A DNA stretch of 64,000 bases. Origin: Pseudobdellovibrionaceae bacterium (lineage in GTDB: Bacteria > Bdellovibrionota > Bdellovibrionia > Bdellovibrionales > Bdellovibrionaceae). Below the pieces are notes generated by a model. That model made no database searches, had not been told where the DNA came from, and saw nothing but the letters and a program-made list of their open reading frames with translations. The stretch is from contig JAKFYD010000041.1 of the NCBI GenBank assembly GCA_021731025.1, positions 1-64,000 on the forward strand. Direction: 5' to 3'. Shown in pieces: positions 1-9,900 of the stretch (position 1 is its first letter; every line of letters begins with the position of its first letter). Both the position numbers and the translations under genes were made by a program.

Positions 1-704
1 CGTTTGCCTTCGATTTCGAGTTTGCGAATCAAAAATTTAAGCGACCGAGTTGAGTCAGAAGTATGAACGAAGCGAACTCCAAGCCCGATTTCGCCCTGAC
101 GATGATGATGTATGGCAATTCCTACTGCTGTATAAACAATTCCGTCATCTGTAAAACTGATTTCGATTCTTGAGCCATCAGGCACAGGCTCTTGCATTTG
201 TGCGAACAAACCACTTTCAGACAAATTCAAAACTTTGGACTGGCTTAGTTTTTCATTGAGTTTAATGTGGGCATCATAATCCACATAGTATCTTGGTTTA
301 GTTTCCCACCACCTTAGTCGTGGATCAAAGTACACTTTGCGAACTGCAGGAATAAGGATGTAACCGACCAGACCAATATTGATAATGAATAAAGCAACTA
401 AGGGAATGATCGAGGCCACTTCAGGGCGCGCCCGCCAATTCAAAATACTGTGGGTCAGAATCACTGACATGATTAAAAGGTAAACCCAAAAGCTCCATCG
501 CTTACAGGCATAGATGGTTAAACCTGCAAGCGGAGGCAAAACAAAAAAGAAAATAGAACTCCAAAAATTCTGCGGGCTAAAATGAGCCTTAAAATAAGCT
601 AAATAACTTAGATTTACGTATTGAGCATTAAAGAAGAAGTTCCCGATCGGCGAGATGATGTGGAATAAAGCAATGATAATAATGGGCCAAGGACGGCGTT
701 TCAT
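1..704 (-). CDS. PilZ-domain membrane protein (3' end outside window)
   Basis: The minus-strand reading frame starts at the ATG at 702-704 and runs off the left edge with about 234 codons visible. The first ~125 residues contain four hydrophobic segments, so this part is an integral membrane domain. The C-terminal part reads as a PilZ domain, with the signature N-L-S-E-S-G and a later G-L-G-V-R-F strand typical of the fold. PilZ domains usually bind cyclic di-GMP through an RxxxR plus [D/N]xSxxG pair. Here the second Arg of RxxxR is not evident (the segment is K-P-R-Y-Y-V-D-Y), so ligand binding is uncertain. A membrane-anchored c-di-GMP effector is the most likely role. The gene is separated from the upstream ferredoxin gene by a large palindrome and is probably its own unit. 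Confidence 0.75.
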   Translation of the reverse strand, partial: MKRRPWPIIIIALFHIISPIGNFFFNAQYVNLSYLAYFKAHFSPQNFWSSIFFFVLPPLAGLTIYACKRWSFWVYLLIMSVILTHSILNWRARPEVASIIPLVALFIINIGLVGYILIPAVRKVYFDPRLRWWETKPRYYVDYDAHIKLNEKLSQSKVLNLSESGLFAQMQEPVPDGSRIEISFTDDGIVYTAVGIAIHHHRQGEIGLGVRFVHTSDSTRSLKFLIRKLEIEGK

Positions 705-744
705 CAGTGTTAATACTAAGACGCCCACTCAAAAAATCAACGAA

Positions 745-856
745 GAAAAATTAAGGTCGAGAAAACCTTCGGTCAGTAACGTTTGGCATGATCGTTTGCA
801 ATAAGTCGCAAACGATCATGCCAAGCCGAGCTTGGTTTTCTCGACCTTAATTTTTC
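745..856. repeat. Nested double palindrome, probable terminator
   Basis: Two inverted repeats lie one inside the other. The outer arms (745-767 and 834-856) are 23 nt and perfectly complementary. The inner arms (783-799 and 808-824) are 17 nt and perfectly complementary around an 8-nt loop. The element sits directly after the ferredoxin gene (minus strand ends at 877) and before the PilZ gene. The outer arm ends in an A/T-rich run, so it could stop transcription from either side. The size and the two independent perfect stems exceed an ordinary terminator and resemble a REP/MITE-like element. Confidence 0.75.
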
Positions 857-876
857 TCGGTAGTCGAAATCGATGA

Positions 877-1287
877 TTATTGTTTCTTTGGGTCGTTAGT
901 AGGCTTTTCAGAAAGCAGCATTGTATCCTGGATCGCGTGACTCTCCACCGGCTTGTTCGACTTAAACCCGCGAATCTTTTTGCTGCTATTCTCGGCGCGC
1001 TCAAGTTGTTCTGAAAAATCGACGGTAATGTCTCCGAAGCAGCGCACCTGGCAGCTCAGTCTGCGGCCGTCCAGGAAATAACTGTTGCCGATGAGATTCA
1101 GCTCCGCTTTGTTCGGAGGCATCACATTGTGTTCCCCCTCAACGATGCGAATGCGACATTCCGCGCAGGAAGGCACGCCTTTACAGATGGATTTCACTTC
1201 AATGCGATTGTCATTGCAGTGCTGTAAGAGCGTTTTCTCGGGAGTCACTTCTATTTCAATATTTTGAGGAACAAATTTAACTTTCAT
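877..1287 (-). CDS. 2Fe-2S ferredoxin
   Basis: A 136-residue protein with a plant-type [2Fe-2S] ferredoxin domain in its first ~90 residues. The cluster ligands are visible as Cys35, Cys41, Cys44 (CX5CX2C) and Cys79 in the L-S-C-Q segment. The C-terminal ~45 residues are polar, probably disordered, and not part of the fold. It should act as a cytoplasmic single-electron carrier; its partner cannot be named from the sequence. The gene follows tyrS by 18 nt with an AAAGAG ribosome-binding site, so it is the last gene of the long minus-strand run and is followed by the nested palindrome. The CX5C spacing resembles ferredoxins used in biosynthetic or hydroxylase electron transfer more than Isc-type ferredoxins, but this is not decisive. 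Confidence 0.85.
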   Translation of the reverse strand: MKVKFVPQNIEIEVTPEKTLLQHCNDNRIEVKSICKGVPSCAECRIRIVEGEHNVMPPNKAELNLIGNSYFLDGRRLSCQVRCFGDITVDFSEQLERAENSSKKIRGFKSNKPVESHAIQDTMLLSEKPTNDPKKQ

Positions 1288-1305
1288 TTTCGCTCTCTTT
1301 AAAGC

Positions 1306-2532
1306 TTACGCCTTGACCTTAACTTTGACGAATTTCTTTTTTCCGGCTTTAATTAAGTACTCTTCGCCCGCTTTAAGATCTAATTTCAATTTTGGATCAG
1401 ATAACTTCTGTCCATTCAGCTGCACTCCCCCGCCCTGAATCAATCGCGAGGCTTCTGAATTCGTTTGGGTTAAGCCCAATTGCACCATCAGAGCACAAAA
1501 ACCTTTTTGGTTTTCTGAGGCTAATTCCATTTCGGGAATTTCGTCAGGCAAGCCTTTATCGACAAAGATGCGGTGAAATTCTTCTTCGGCGGCATTGGCC
1601 GCAGATTCAGAATGAAATCGTTTGACCAAAAATTTGGCCAAATTAATTTTAACATCGCGAGGATGTTTTTTCTTCGATTCAACATCGGACCGCAACTGAG
1701 ACAACTCGGCAGGTCTAATATCAGTGAGTAATTCATAGTAGCGATACATCAATGTGTCCGAGACCCTCATTGTTTTTCCAAACATATCTTTGGGACTATC
1801 AACGACGCTGATGTAATTATCTAAGGACTTGGACATTTTATTCACGCCATCTAAGCCTTCTAAAATCGGCATGGTCAAAACCACTTGAGGTTCTTGCTCA
1901 TAGGATTGCTGCAAATCTCGGCCGACCAACAAATTGAACTTTTGATCCGTGCCACCCAGCTCGACATCGGATTTTAAAGCCACAGAATCATAACCTTGAG
2001 TGAGAGGATAAAGCAGCTCATGAACCGAAATCGGAATTCCTGCTTTGTAGCGCTTTGTAAAATCATCGCGCTCAAGAATACGAGCCACTGTGTACTGAGC
2101 CGTCAAACGAATAATGTCGGCGGGTTTCAAAGGATCAATCCATGTCGAGTTGTAAACAATTTCTGTTTTATCAGGATCCAATATTTTAAAAATTTGCTTC
2201 GCGTAAGTCTTGCCATTTTCATTAATTTCTTCGCGACTCAAAATCGGGCGCGTTGAATTTCTTCCTGAAGGATCACCGATCATTGCTGTGAAATCACCAA
2301 TCAAAAACTGGATTTTATGGCCCAGGTCCTGAAACGTTTTCAGCTTATTGATCACCACGGTATGACCCAAATGAATATCAGGACGAGTGGGATCCGCGCC
2401 AAATTTTATTCTTAGCGGCTGATTTTTTTCTTTGGATTTTTTTAATTTCTTAAGCATGTCAGCTGGGCTGATCAGTTCGGCACAGCCGAATTGAATTCGC
2501 TCTAGCTGCTCTTCAGGACTTAAAAAACTCAT
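1306..2532 (-). CDS. tyrS: Tyrosyl-tRNA synthetase
   Basis: TyrS charges tRNA-Tyr with tyrosine in the cytoplasm. The 408-residue length matches the bacterial TyrRS family. The class I signatures are present: H-L-G-H at residues 54-57 after the A-D-P-T-R-P-D loop, and K-M-S-K-S in the middle of the protein. The last ~60 residues form an S4-type RNA-binding domain (S-R-L-I-Q-G-G-G-V core). The family form is the TyrZ-like branch in which H-L-G-H replaces HIGH. The start codon overlaps the stop of rny by 4 nt (ATGA), so the two are translationally coupled. No T-box or other leader element is present because the gene is internal to an operon. Confidence 0.97.
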   Translation of the reverse strand: MSFLSPEEQLERIQFGCAELISPADMLKKLKKSKEKNQPLRIKFGADPTRPDIHLGHTVVINKLKTFQDLGHKIQFLIGDFTAMIGDPSGRNSTRPILSREEINENGKTYAKQIFKILDPDKTEIVYNSTWIDPLKPADIIRLTAQYTVARILERDDFTKRYKAGIPISVHELLYPLTQGYDSVALKSDVELGGTDQKFNLLVGRDLQQSYEQEPQVVLTMPILEGLDGVNKMSKSLDNYISVVDSPKDMFGKTMRVSDTLMYRYYELLTDIRPAELSQLRSDVESKKKHPRDVKINLAKFLVKRFHSESAANAAEEEFHRIFVDKGLPDEIPEMELASENQKGFCALMVQLGLTQTNSEASRLIQGGGVQLNGQKLSDPKLKLDLKAGEEYLIKAGKKKFVKVKVKA

Positions 2533-4094
2533 CGAGCCATCTCTACCGAGCGGGTTTCGCGCAAGACTGTGACTTTCACTGGGCCTGTTTGTGGAACCTC
2601 ACGCTCGATCTTACGCGCAATATCTCGCGATAACATGACCGCCAAGTCATCAGTCACTTTTGCTGATTCAACTAAAACGCGAATTTCTTTTCCTGACTGC
2701 ACGGCAAATGTTTTTAAAACTCCATCGAAACTATTTCCAATGGATTCTAAATCTTCAAGTCGATGAATGTAGTTATCCATTTGTGGTCGACGAGCTCCAG
2801 GACGAGAATTCGAAAGCGCATTCGCCGCATGAACAATCCAAGCTAAGATGCTGTGAGGTTTTTCTTCGTCATGATGGGCACGGATCGCGTGACAAACATC
2901 TTCGGATTCACCGTATTTTTTCGCAGCTTCAGCACCGACAGCGGAATGACTTCCTTCCACGGTATGATCGATGGTTTTTCCAATGTCGTGTAGTAAACCT
3001 GCTCGTCGCGCTATTTTAACATTCACTCCCAATTCGGAAGCCATAAGCCCCGCAATGTAAGCGACTTCCAGACTGTGATTTAAAGTGTTCTGAGCATGAG
3101 AGGTTCGGAATTTTAACTGCCCAACCAATTTCACCAATTCAGGATGCATATTGGTGATAGCCAACTCAACAACAACTTTTTCGCCCTCTTCTTTAACAGC
3201 CTTCATCAATTCAGATCTTTGTTTTTCAACAACTTCTTCAATGCGCGCAGGATGCACACGACCATCTTCCATCAACTTGTCGATAGTCCGACGAGCCAGT
3301 TCGCGACGAACGGGATCAAAGCCAGAAATCACCACGGCTTCCGGTGTATCATCCACGATCAAATCCACTCCGCAAAGAGCTTCTAAAGTGCGAATGTTTC
3401 GACCTTCCCGTCCAATGATTTTACCCTTCATTTCATCGTTAGCTAATGCCATTACGCTGACAGTTCGTTCTGAAGTGTAATCGGAGGCTAAACGCGACAT
3501 TGCCGTACTGATCACTTTTTTAGCGCGGCGGTCGGCTTCTTTCTGAGCTTCTTCTTCGATTTGTAAAAGTTTTTTCGAAGATGACAGTTTCACTTCTTCT
3601 TCCAGAGTTTGATAAAGATGTCTGCGCGCTTCTTCCGTCGACATGGAAGAAACTTTTTCCAGCTTATTTTTTAATTCATCGATGGATTCCAAAGACTTTT
3701 TCTCGAGCTCAACAAGGCGATTTTCTGCAATAGTGATTTTTTCTTCACGGTGCTTCAGGGAAAGTAAATACTTTTCATTTTCTTCTTGGCGTTTAACGCC
3801 TTGATCGTCGATTTCTTTCAAGCGTCTCTCGAATTGCGATTCTTTGTTTTTCAGCTGGGATTTTTGTTTGTGAATATCAGCTTCAACATTTTTGCGCGCT
3901 CGGGATTCGAAATCTTTAGCTCGATTTTCTGAATCCTTCTTGAGCTTTGCCGCTTCAGATTTAGCTTTATTAATAATTCTTTCGGATTCTTGACGAGCTG
4001 ACTTCTTACTGGATTCATCTTGTATTTTTTTAACAAAGAAAACCGCAACTCCGCCGACAAGCAAACCCACAATGGATGCGATAAGAATTTCCAT
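2529..4094 (-). CDS. rny: Ribonuclease Y
   Basis: A membrane-anchored endoribonuclease that starts mRNA decay in bacteria lacking or supplementing RNase E. The 521-residue protein shows the family order: one N-terminal transmembrane helix (residues ~3-22), a long Lys/Glu-rich coiled coil (~25-200), a KH RNA-binding domain with the G-K-I-I-G-R-E-G loop near residue 223, and an HD metal-dependent hydrolase domain with His369-Asp370 in L-L-H-D-I-G-K. It lies 4 nt after the cyclo-ligase gene and overlaps tyrS by 4 nt. RNase Y is best known from Firmicutes but is also found in Bdellovibrio-type genomes, so it supports the taxonomic placement. Confidence 0.97.
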   Translation of the reverse strand: MEILIASIVGLLVGGVAVFFVKKIQDESSKKSARQESERIINKAKSEAAKLKKDSENRAKDFESRARKNVEADIHKQKSQLKNKESQFERRLKEIDDQGVKRQEENEKYLLSLKHREEKITIAENRLVELEKKSLESIDELKNKLEKVSSMSTEEARRHLYQTLEEEVKLSSSKKLLQIEEEAQKEADRRAKKVISTAMSRLASDYTSERTVSVMALANDEMKGKIIGREGRNIRTLEALCGVDLIVDDTPEAVVISGFDPVRRELARRTIDKLMEDGRVHPARIEEVVEKQRSELMKAVKEEGEKVVVELAITNMHPELVKLVGQLKFRTSHAQNTLNHSLEVAYIAGLMASELGVNVKIARRAGLLHDIGKTIDHTVEGSHSAVGAEAAKKYGESEDVCHAIRAHHDEEKPHSILAWIVHAANALSNSRPGARRPQMDNYIHRLEDLESIGNSFDGVLKTFAVQSGKEIRVLVESAKVTDDLAVMLSRDIARKIEREVPQTGPVKVTVLRETRSVEMAR

Positions 4095-4098
4095 TGAC

Positions 4099-4665
4099 CT
4101 AACTTCCTTTCACTCGGGACCCGCAGGTCACCGTCTCATTTTCTGTTAAAACATAATCCATTGCTAAGTCGTGATCTTCAGCAATGTCTAATTCATCAAC
4201 CAATTGGACTTGATAACAAACACCGACCCGAGTCCCTGTGCTTTGACTGAGACTGCGATCATAATAACCTTTACCCCGTCCCAAGCGCACGCCCTGACGA
4301 TCAAAAGCTAAACCGGGAATTAGAAAGCCATCCAATTCATCGGCGGATCGAACCTCACCATCGGTGGGTTCAGTAAAACCCAACTCATGGCTTTGCAAAT
4401 TCAGACCATTAGCAAATTCCATCACGTCTCCACGAACGCGGGGAAAGAACCAATCAATGTGCGAGATTTCAGATAAACTTGATAAAATGGGTGGTTCATC
4501 AGCTAAGGGGTAAAAAGCTCCCCAAGATCCTGTGCGGTCCTTAAAAAATCGAGTGAGATTTTGTTGGTATTGGACTGTTTCGGAATTTTTTGGTTGGGGG
4601 GCTTCCTCATGACGAGCAAGCAATAGAGCTTTAAACTTTTGGCGTAATTCAGTTTTAGAAGTCAT
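4099..4665 (-). CDS. 5-formyltetrahydrofolate cyclo-ligase
   Basis: MTHFS/YgfA-type enzyme, 188 residues, which converts 5-formyl-THF to 5,10-methenyl-THF with ATP hydrolysis and so returns a storage or inhibitory folate to the one-carbon pool. The diagnostic ATP/folate-site motif G-R-G-K-G-Y-Y-D-R is present in the C-terminal half, preceded by a conserved P-G-L-A-F-D segment. It lies 88 nt after zapA and 4 nt before rny. In gammaproteobacteria the zapA-ygfA interval holds the 6S RNA gene; here the gap is too short for it. Confidence 0.92.
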   Translation of the reverse strand: MTSKTELRQKFKALLLARHEEAPQPKNSETVQYQQNLTRFFKDRTGSWGAFYPLADEPPILSSLSEISHIDWFFPRVRGDVMEFANGLNLQSHELGFTEPTDGEVRSADELDGFLIPGLAFDRQGVRLGRGKGYYDRSLSQSTGTRVGVCYQVQLVDELDIAEDHDLAMDYVLTENETVTCGSRVKGS

Positions 4666-4753
4666 CGGACTAGACCCAATCTTGAGCCTGCACTAAAAAT
4701 TAAAGAACAAGGCTTCATAAAGCCCAGATTTAATTTTTTAGAAAAGGCCCCTT

Positions 4754-5068
4754 TTACAGTTTTTGGATCTTAGAATTTTCGAGGTCCATGGAAATCTTCA
4801 GAGTTTTTTCTTCAAGTCTTTCAAGTTCTTTGCGAGCTCGTTTTTTTAAAAAGAGAAGTTCTTCGGCTAAATTCATCGCGGTTAAAACAGCTGCATTTTG
4901 AAATGAACCATTTTTAGTGGCGCGCAGGAAATGCTCCATTTTTAAATTAATAAACTCGACAAGCTCTTGAACCGTAAATTCATCATGATTTGTACGAAGT
5001 TTATAAGGGACTCCGGCAATCAGGAATTCAAAAGTGTGTGGTGAGTTTTTTGAGCTTTTTTCAGTCAC
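4754..5068 (-). CDS. zapA: Cell division protein ZapA
   Basis: A 104-residue ZapA-family protein. These proteins bind FtsZ and cross-link its filaments at mid-cell. The N-terminal ~50 residues form the ZapA globular head (a short beta-hairpin followed by V-Q-E-L-V-E-F-I-N), and the rest is a helical coiled-coil stalk with the conserved A-A-V-L-T-A-M-N-L-A-E-E-L segment. Length and layout match the family. It follows a 116-nt gap after a small exported-protein gene, which may hold its own promoter, and precedes the folate cyclo-ligase gene. Placement next to ftsY and smc gives a cell-division and chromosome theme. Confidence 0.88.
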   Translation of the reverse strand: MTEKSSKNSPHTFEFLIAGVPYKLRTNHDEFTVQELVEFINLKMEHFLRATKNGSFQNAAVLTAMNLAEELLFLKKRARKELERLEEKTLKISMDLENSKIQKL

Positions 5069-5184
5069 TTAAAAAGATCTTTCTAGGTTTGTTTTTTTAC
5101 CTTCAGGTTTCCCCTCAAGTCTTTGAAACTCTTGAAAATTCTAAAATCGTTATCAGTTTATCTTAAACATTTGCCGTGGCAAGA

Positions 5185-5775
5185 TTATTTTTTTTGGCAA
5201 AGGCAAATAACTCCCAATTTGTCTTTCAACTCACACTGCAACTTCTTCCCTGACCGCGAATCCTGCAGCTCGAGCCAGATTAGGCCCTTGCGATCATATC
5301 GAGTGAGGTTTTTAAGGCCATTGAGCTTTGTGTCAATTTTCTCTGTAGTCTCTTGGAGAATTTCATTCCTGTACAAATAGCTATTCGCAATTTTTTGAGA
5401 GGCCTGGGTCCGATGGGCTAAAGGAATCTCAACTTCTTCCCCAACATCATTTTTGTCCAAGTTTTCGACTCGAAGAGCCTGTTGTACAATTTTGTCCTTC
5501 GGCGTGCTGGTCAAGGTGATGCGGGTCCGCCCCCCTTTGGGATTTCGAAGGATCCACATTTTGGAAGCTTCCAAAGACTGTAGATTGGGGAAAACCTGAT
5601 CGATCTTTTCCTTTAAAGGAGCCAGCTGCAAATTGTTTTGCAAATCCTTGCTCTCCAAAGCCGAAAAGCATTGGGTGACATTTTCATAGGAAGGAGAAAT
5701 ACGATTTTTATTTTTTAATAATTGAGCATGTGTAAGGCTGACAGAAAACAAAAAGAAGACAAGAGTTCGTCCCAT
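5185..5775 (-). CDS. Exported protein of unknown function
   Basis: A 196-residue protein with an N-terminal signal peptide (hydrophobic core V-F-F-L-F-S-V-S-L, probable cleavage after T-H-A). The mature part is mixed polar/hydrophobic with two C-terminal Cys-containing strands (L-Q-C-E-L and V-I-C-L-C), consistent with a small periplasmic beta-rich domain. I do not recognise a family. It starts 12 nt after the ftsY stop, so it is probably co-transcribed with glyS-ppdK-smc-ftsY. No catalytic motif is visible. Confidence 0.8.
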   Translation of the reverse strand: MGRTLVFFLFSVSLTHAQLLKNKNRISPSYENVTQCFSALESKDLQNNLQLAPLKEKIDQVFPNLQSLEASKMWILRNPKGGRTRITLTSTPKDKIVQQALRVENLDKNDVGEEVEIPLAHRTQASQKIANSYLYRNEILQETTEKIDTKLNGLKNLTRYDRKGLIWLELQDSRSGKKLQCELKDKLGVICLCQKK

Positions 5776-5787
5776 GATCTATTTTAT

Positions 5788-6921
5788 TCATCGAGTGAAT
5801 AAAGAATCAATGAACTCTTGAGAAGAAAAAGGCTTTAAATCGCCAATCTTCTCGCCGATCCCGACCCATTTGATGGGAACCTGAAGTTCTTGGGTCAAAC
5901 CTACCGCGACGCCGCCCTTTGCCGTACCATCCAATTTCGTAAGAACGGCCCCGGATAATCCCAAGGCTTGATGAAATTCTTTGGCTTGAAGCAAAGCATT
6001 TTGTCCCGAGTTTGCATCAAGAACGATCCAAACTTCATGGGGAGCGTCGTCCATAACTTTGGCAACGACTCGTTTTACTTTTTTCAGTTCTTCCATCAGA
6101 TGAGCCTGAGTGTGCAAGCGTCCTGCAGTGTCGATGATCACCAAATCGTGATTTTGAGATTTGGCTCGCGAAACTGCGTCAAAGGCAACAGCACTGGGAT
6201 CCGTCACTCGCGGTGGAGAAAATATTTCCACCTGCGCTCGCTCGGTCCACACCTTCAGTTGAGATTCAGCAGCGGCACGAAAGGTGTCCCCTGCAGCAAC
6301 CAAAACTTTTTTCCCTCTTTGAGCCCAGTAAGCCGAAATTTTTCCAATGGTGGTTGTTTTACCTGCGCCGTTAACTCCAACGACCATAATGACTGTTGGC
6401 CCCGAATTATTCCAACGAATGTCTTTATGTTCTGGAACCGCCGCAAAAATATTGGCAATTTCTTTTTTTAAAGTTTTCTTAATGGTTTCGTAGTTCTTTT
6501 TTTCAGAACCGGAAAGATCTCGCTGCAAGCCTTCCATTAATTTCTGCACTGTGGAAGGACCCAAATCACTGGTGTAAAGAACTTCTTCAATATCTTCCAG
6601 GGCCGGATTTGCTGAAGTGTCTGTGAAAAGTCGTTTCAAACGACCGAAAATATTTTCTTCGGTCTTCGCCAGAGCCGATCGCATCTGCCCGTGCACCAAC
6701 TCTTCTTGCTGTAGTTTCTCGAGACTGATTTCCTGAGTTAAGGAATCATCGACTAAAGCTTCACGTTGGACTTTTGCGGTGTTTTCCGAGAGATCAATTT
6801 CTTCTTCGTCAACCTTGGGCTTATCTTTGCGAAAAGCCTTGAGGATGAAAGGCGTCGCGATGGCCAGCATCAAAACGACACAGAACAAGATCAAAAAAGA
6901 AATGCTCTCGGTTCTATCCAC
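5788..6921 (-). CDS. ftsY: Signal recognition particle receptor FtsY
   Basis: FtsY docks SRP-ribosome complexes at the membrane through GTP-dependent pairing with Ffh. The 377-residue protein has the NG domain in its last ~300 residues: the P-loop G-V-N-G-A-G-K-T near residues 180-187, D-T-A-G-R, and T-K-L-D-G-T-A-K-G-G. Unusually for E. coli-like FtsY, the N-terminus is a transmembrane helix (residues ~8-28) followed by a short acidic linker, so it is tethered directly to the membrane instead of through a long acidic A domain. The gene starts 5 nt after smc. Confidence 0.96.
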   Translation of the reverse strand: MDRTESISFLILFCVVLMLAIATPFILKAFRKDKPKVDEEEIDLSENTAKVQREALVDDSLTQEISLEKLQQEELVHGQMRSALAKTEENIFGRLKRLFTDTSANPALEDIEEVLYTSDLGPSTVQKLMEGLQRDLSGSEKKNYETIKKTLKKEIANIFAAVPEHKDIRWNNSGPTVIMVVGVNGAGKTTTIGKISAYWAQRGKKVLVAAGDTFRAAAESQLKVWTERAQVEIFSPPRVTDPSAVAFDAVSRAKSQNHDLVIIDTAGRLHTQAHLMEELKKVKRVVAKVMDDAPHEVWIVLDANSGQNALLQAKEFHQALGLSGAVLTKLDGTAKGGVAVGLTQELQVPIKWVGIGEKIGDLKPFSSQEFIDSLFTR

Positions 6922-6926
6922 AGATA

Positions 6927-9900
6927 TTAGGCCTTCAAATCTTCTAAACTGACAGAAACCATTGTTGATACTCCACGCTCTTGCATGGTCACACCGTAAA
7001 GTTTTTTAACGACTTCCATCGTGTGTTTATTATGAGTCACGACGATGATTTGCGAACGTTTCGCCATTTCACGAACTAAATCATTGAAACGGTAAACGTT
7101 GGCGTCATCCAATGGCGCATCAACCTCATCCAGCAAGCAGTAAGGTGAAGGCTTGACCAGGAAGATCGAGAAAACCAGCGCGACCGCAGTCAAAGCTTTT
7201 TCTCCCCCTGACATCAAAGTCACATTCTGCATTTTTTTACCTGGAGGCTTAGCGATGATCTCGATGCCCATCTCTTGTTTTTCTGGATCTTCATGCAATT
7301 CCAAACGAGCTTCCCCACCGCCGAAAAGCACGGGGAATACCCGAGTGAATCGCTCGTTCACCAAATCAAAGGTTTCTTTAAAACGCTTCGAACAGATGCG
7401 ATTGATACGATCAATCACTCGTTTCAATTGTTCTTTAGCGTCCGTCAAATCGGTATGCTGTTGATTTAAAAATTCATAGCGCTGAGCAGTCTCTTCGTAC
7501 TCTTCGATCGCGGAAAGATTCACTTCACCGATTTTAGAGATCTTCTCGCGGAAATCTTTCAGTTGCGCTTCCGCTTCATGAATATCACCTTCGCGATTTT
7601 CATATTTCGAAGAAACTTCAGGAAGCAAGAGCATGTATTTCTCGCGCACTTGATCGATCAAGAATTGCTCTTTGAGTTTGGCTTGCTCGAGCTTCAGCTG
7701 AGCTTCATTCATTCGCGTTTGTCTTTCATTGCGCGATTTTTGTGAAGCCTGCACTTGTTCTTCCAAAGAACGCAATTGAGCCGACATGACTTCGTACTCA
7801 TCTTTGCTTCGCGAAACCGAAGCTTTCAAAGCTTCCACTTCGTGGGCCGTTCTTTCGAATTCAATTTTTCTTTCTTCCAGAGCGATTTGACCTTCGGTCA
7901 TTTTCGAACTTGAAGCTTCAGATTCTTCTTGCATGCGGGACAATTGAGCTTCCAGGTCGCCCAAAGATTTATTCACCATCTCGAGCTGTTTCAAAAGACC
8001 TTGGTACTCTTGAGTTTTCGAAGCTGATTGCACTTGCAAATCAGTCACCTCAGCTTGCAAAGAGCCAAAACCTTTTTGCATCTCAGAAAGTTCAGTTTCA
8101 TATTTTTGCACTTCAGCCTGAACTTGAAATTTCTTTTCGCGAGTTTCTTGCAAAGACTGAGTGAGTTCTTCGGAACGATTCTGATGAGTGTCCATTTGCT
8201 CTTGCAAACGCCGCACTTCGCGATCTTGTCGCTCGACAGCTTGCTGAGCATTTTCATATTCGTGCTCGGCACGCTCGAGATCTTTTTTCAACTCACGAAC
8301 TTTAATTTCTTGTTCAGTTTTTCGCTTTTGCGCGCCTTCAAAATCGTTCACAACATTTTCAAGTTGCTCTTCGATTTTCTTCATCGAGGCCTGAGCTAAA
8401 ACCAATTTCCCGGACCACTCATCTTTTTTCTGAGTGAAATCTTTAATCTCACGACGTCGTTTCAAAACACCCGATTCCGCAGATTCACTGGCTCCGCCCG
8501 TAAGCACTCCGTCCGCAGAAAGAGTGTCTCCATCCATAGTCACAAAAGTCCAACCCGGATAGCGAGAGCGCAAACCTAAAGCGGTGCGAATCGAATCAAC
8601 GATGGCCACTCCGTCTAATAAATAACTGACTGTCGATTGATATTTTTCGTGACTGGTTACAACGTCTTTTAAAAGAGCGCGTACCCCATTCTCGCTAGCA
8701 GGTGCTTCAGCCCGAGACATAGCTCCAGACGCATCCTGAGAGATAAAGCTTGAACGTCCCGAACGCCTTTCTTTCAAATAATCAACGGCTTCTAAAGCCT
8801 GGTTTGAATCATTTGATAAAAGCATTTGCAGTCGGTGTCCTAGGGCTGCTTCCATAGCGACTTCATAGTCACTAGGCACTTCCACCACTTCCGAGACTGG
8901 TTGAAAGCTAACACTGACACTGCCGTCGGCAGAAATTTCTTGAGACTTCGCTTTTTGCCAAAGCATGACGTTTTTCACGCCCTCTTCGAAACCTTCAAAA
9001 TTCGAGTGAAGATTTTCTAAACCATACAAGCGCGAAGTGACTTGATTGAGTTCATCTTTAAAAGTGTCAACTTCTTGGCGTTTCGTAGCCAAAGCTTCGG
9101 ACAAAACTTTTTTATTAGCTTCGAAAGATTCCACATCATTGCTGAGATCCAATTGCAACTGACGTTCTTTTTCCAATTCATTAAAAACTTTTTTACGTCG
9201 CCCTTCAAACTCAACACTTTTTTCGCGCATTTCATTCAAAGTGTTTTGTTCATTGTCTTGACGACCTTTTAAATCTTCAATTTGCGAATGCAAAGACTGC
9301 ACACGTGCATCGATGGATGATTCAGTTTGGCCGATAGCGAACAATTCACGACGAGATCGAGTCAGCTCTTCATCCAACTCTTGCATGCGTGTTTGGGCGC
9401 CTTGAAAGCTCTGGCTTTTTTCCGTGTAGCTCGACGTTAAGGATTCAGAAATTTGCTTGAGCTCTTCAGCCTGAGTTTGCAATTCGGCTTGATCCCGTTG
9501 AAGCAAAGACTGTCGTGCTTTTTGTTCCTCTAAGATTGAACCGGTCATCACTTCATTGCGTCGAGCTTGTTCGATTTCGAAACGCAACTCTTGGATTTCC
9601 ATTTCACGCTTTTGCGTGAGCGATTGAGCTTCGTAATATTTTTTTTGATTTTCTTCGACGGCTTTTTCTTTTTCTAAAATCTCTAAGCGCAAGGTTTCCA
9701 TTTGAGCTTGCAGTCCTGACAGACCACTTTCCCCTTCGACCTCTAAACTTTGAGCTTCGTTAAAAATATTTTGGGCTTCGTCCGCTGCCGCTTTAAGATC
9801 GATGAATTGACGACTGGTGAGCCATAAATCCAGATCTTCAATTTGATTTTTAATATTGCGATAGCGTTCCGCGCGTTGAGCTTGTCTTTGCAAAGAATCA

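Noticed and set aside
4666-4753. 6S RNA gene between zapA and the folate cyclo-ligase, as in gammaproteobacteria
   Set aside because: The gap is only 88 nt, too short for a ~180-nt 6S RNA, and no long open-bubble hairpin is present. Only two small stems are seen.
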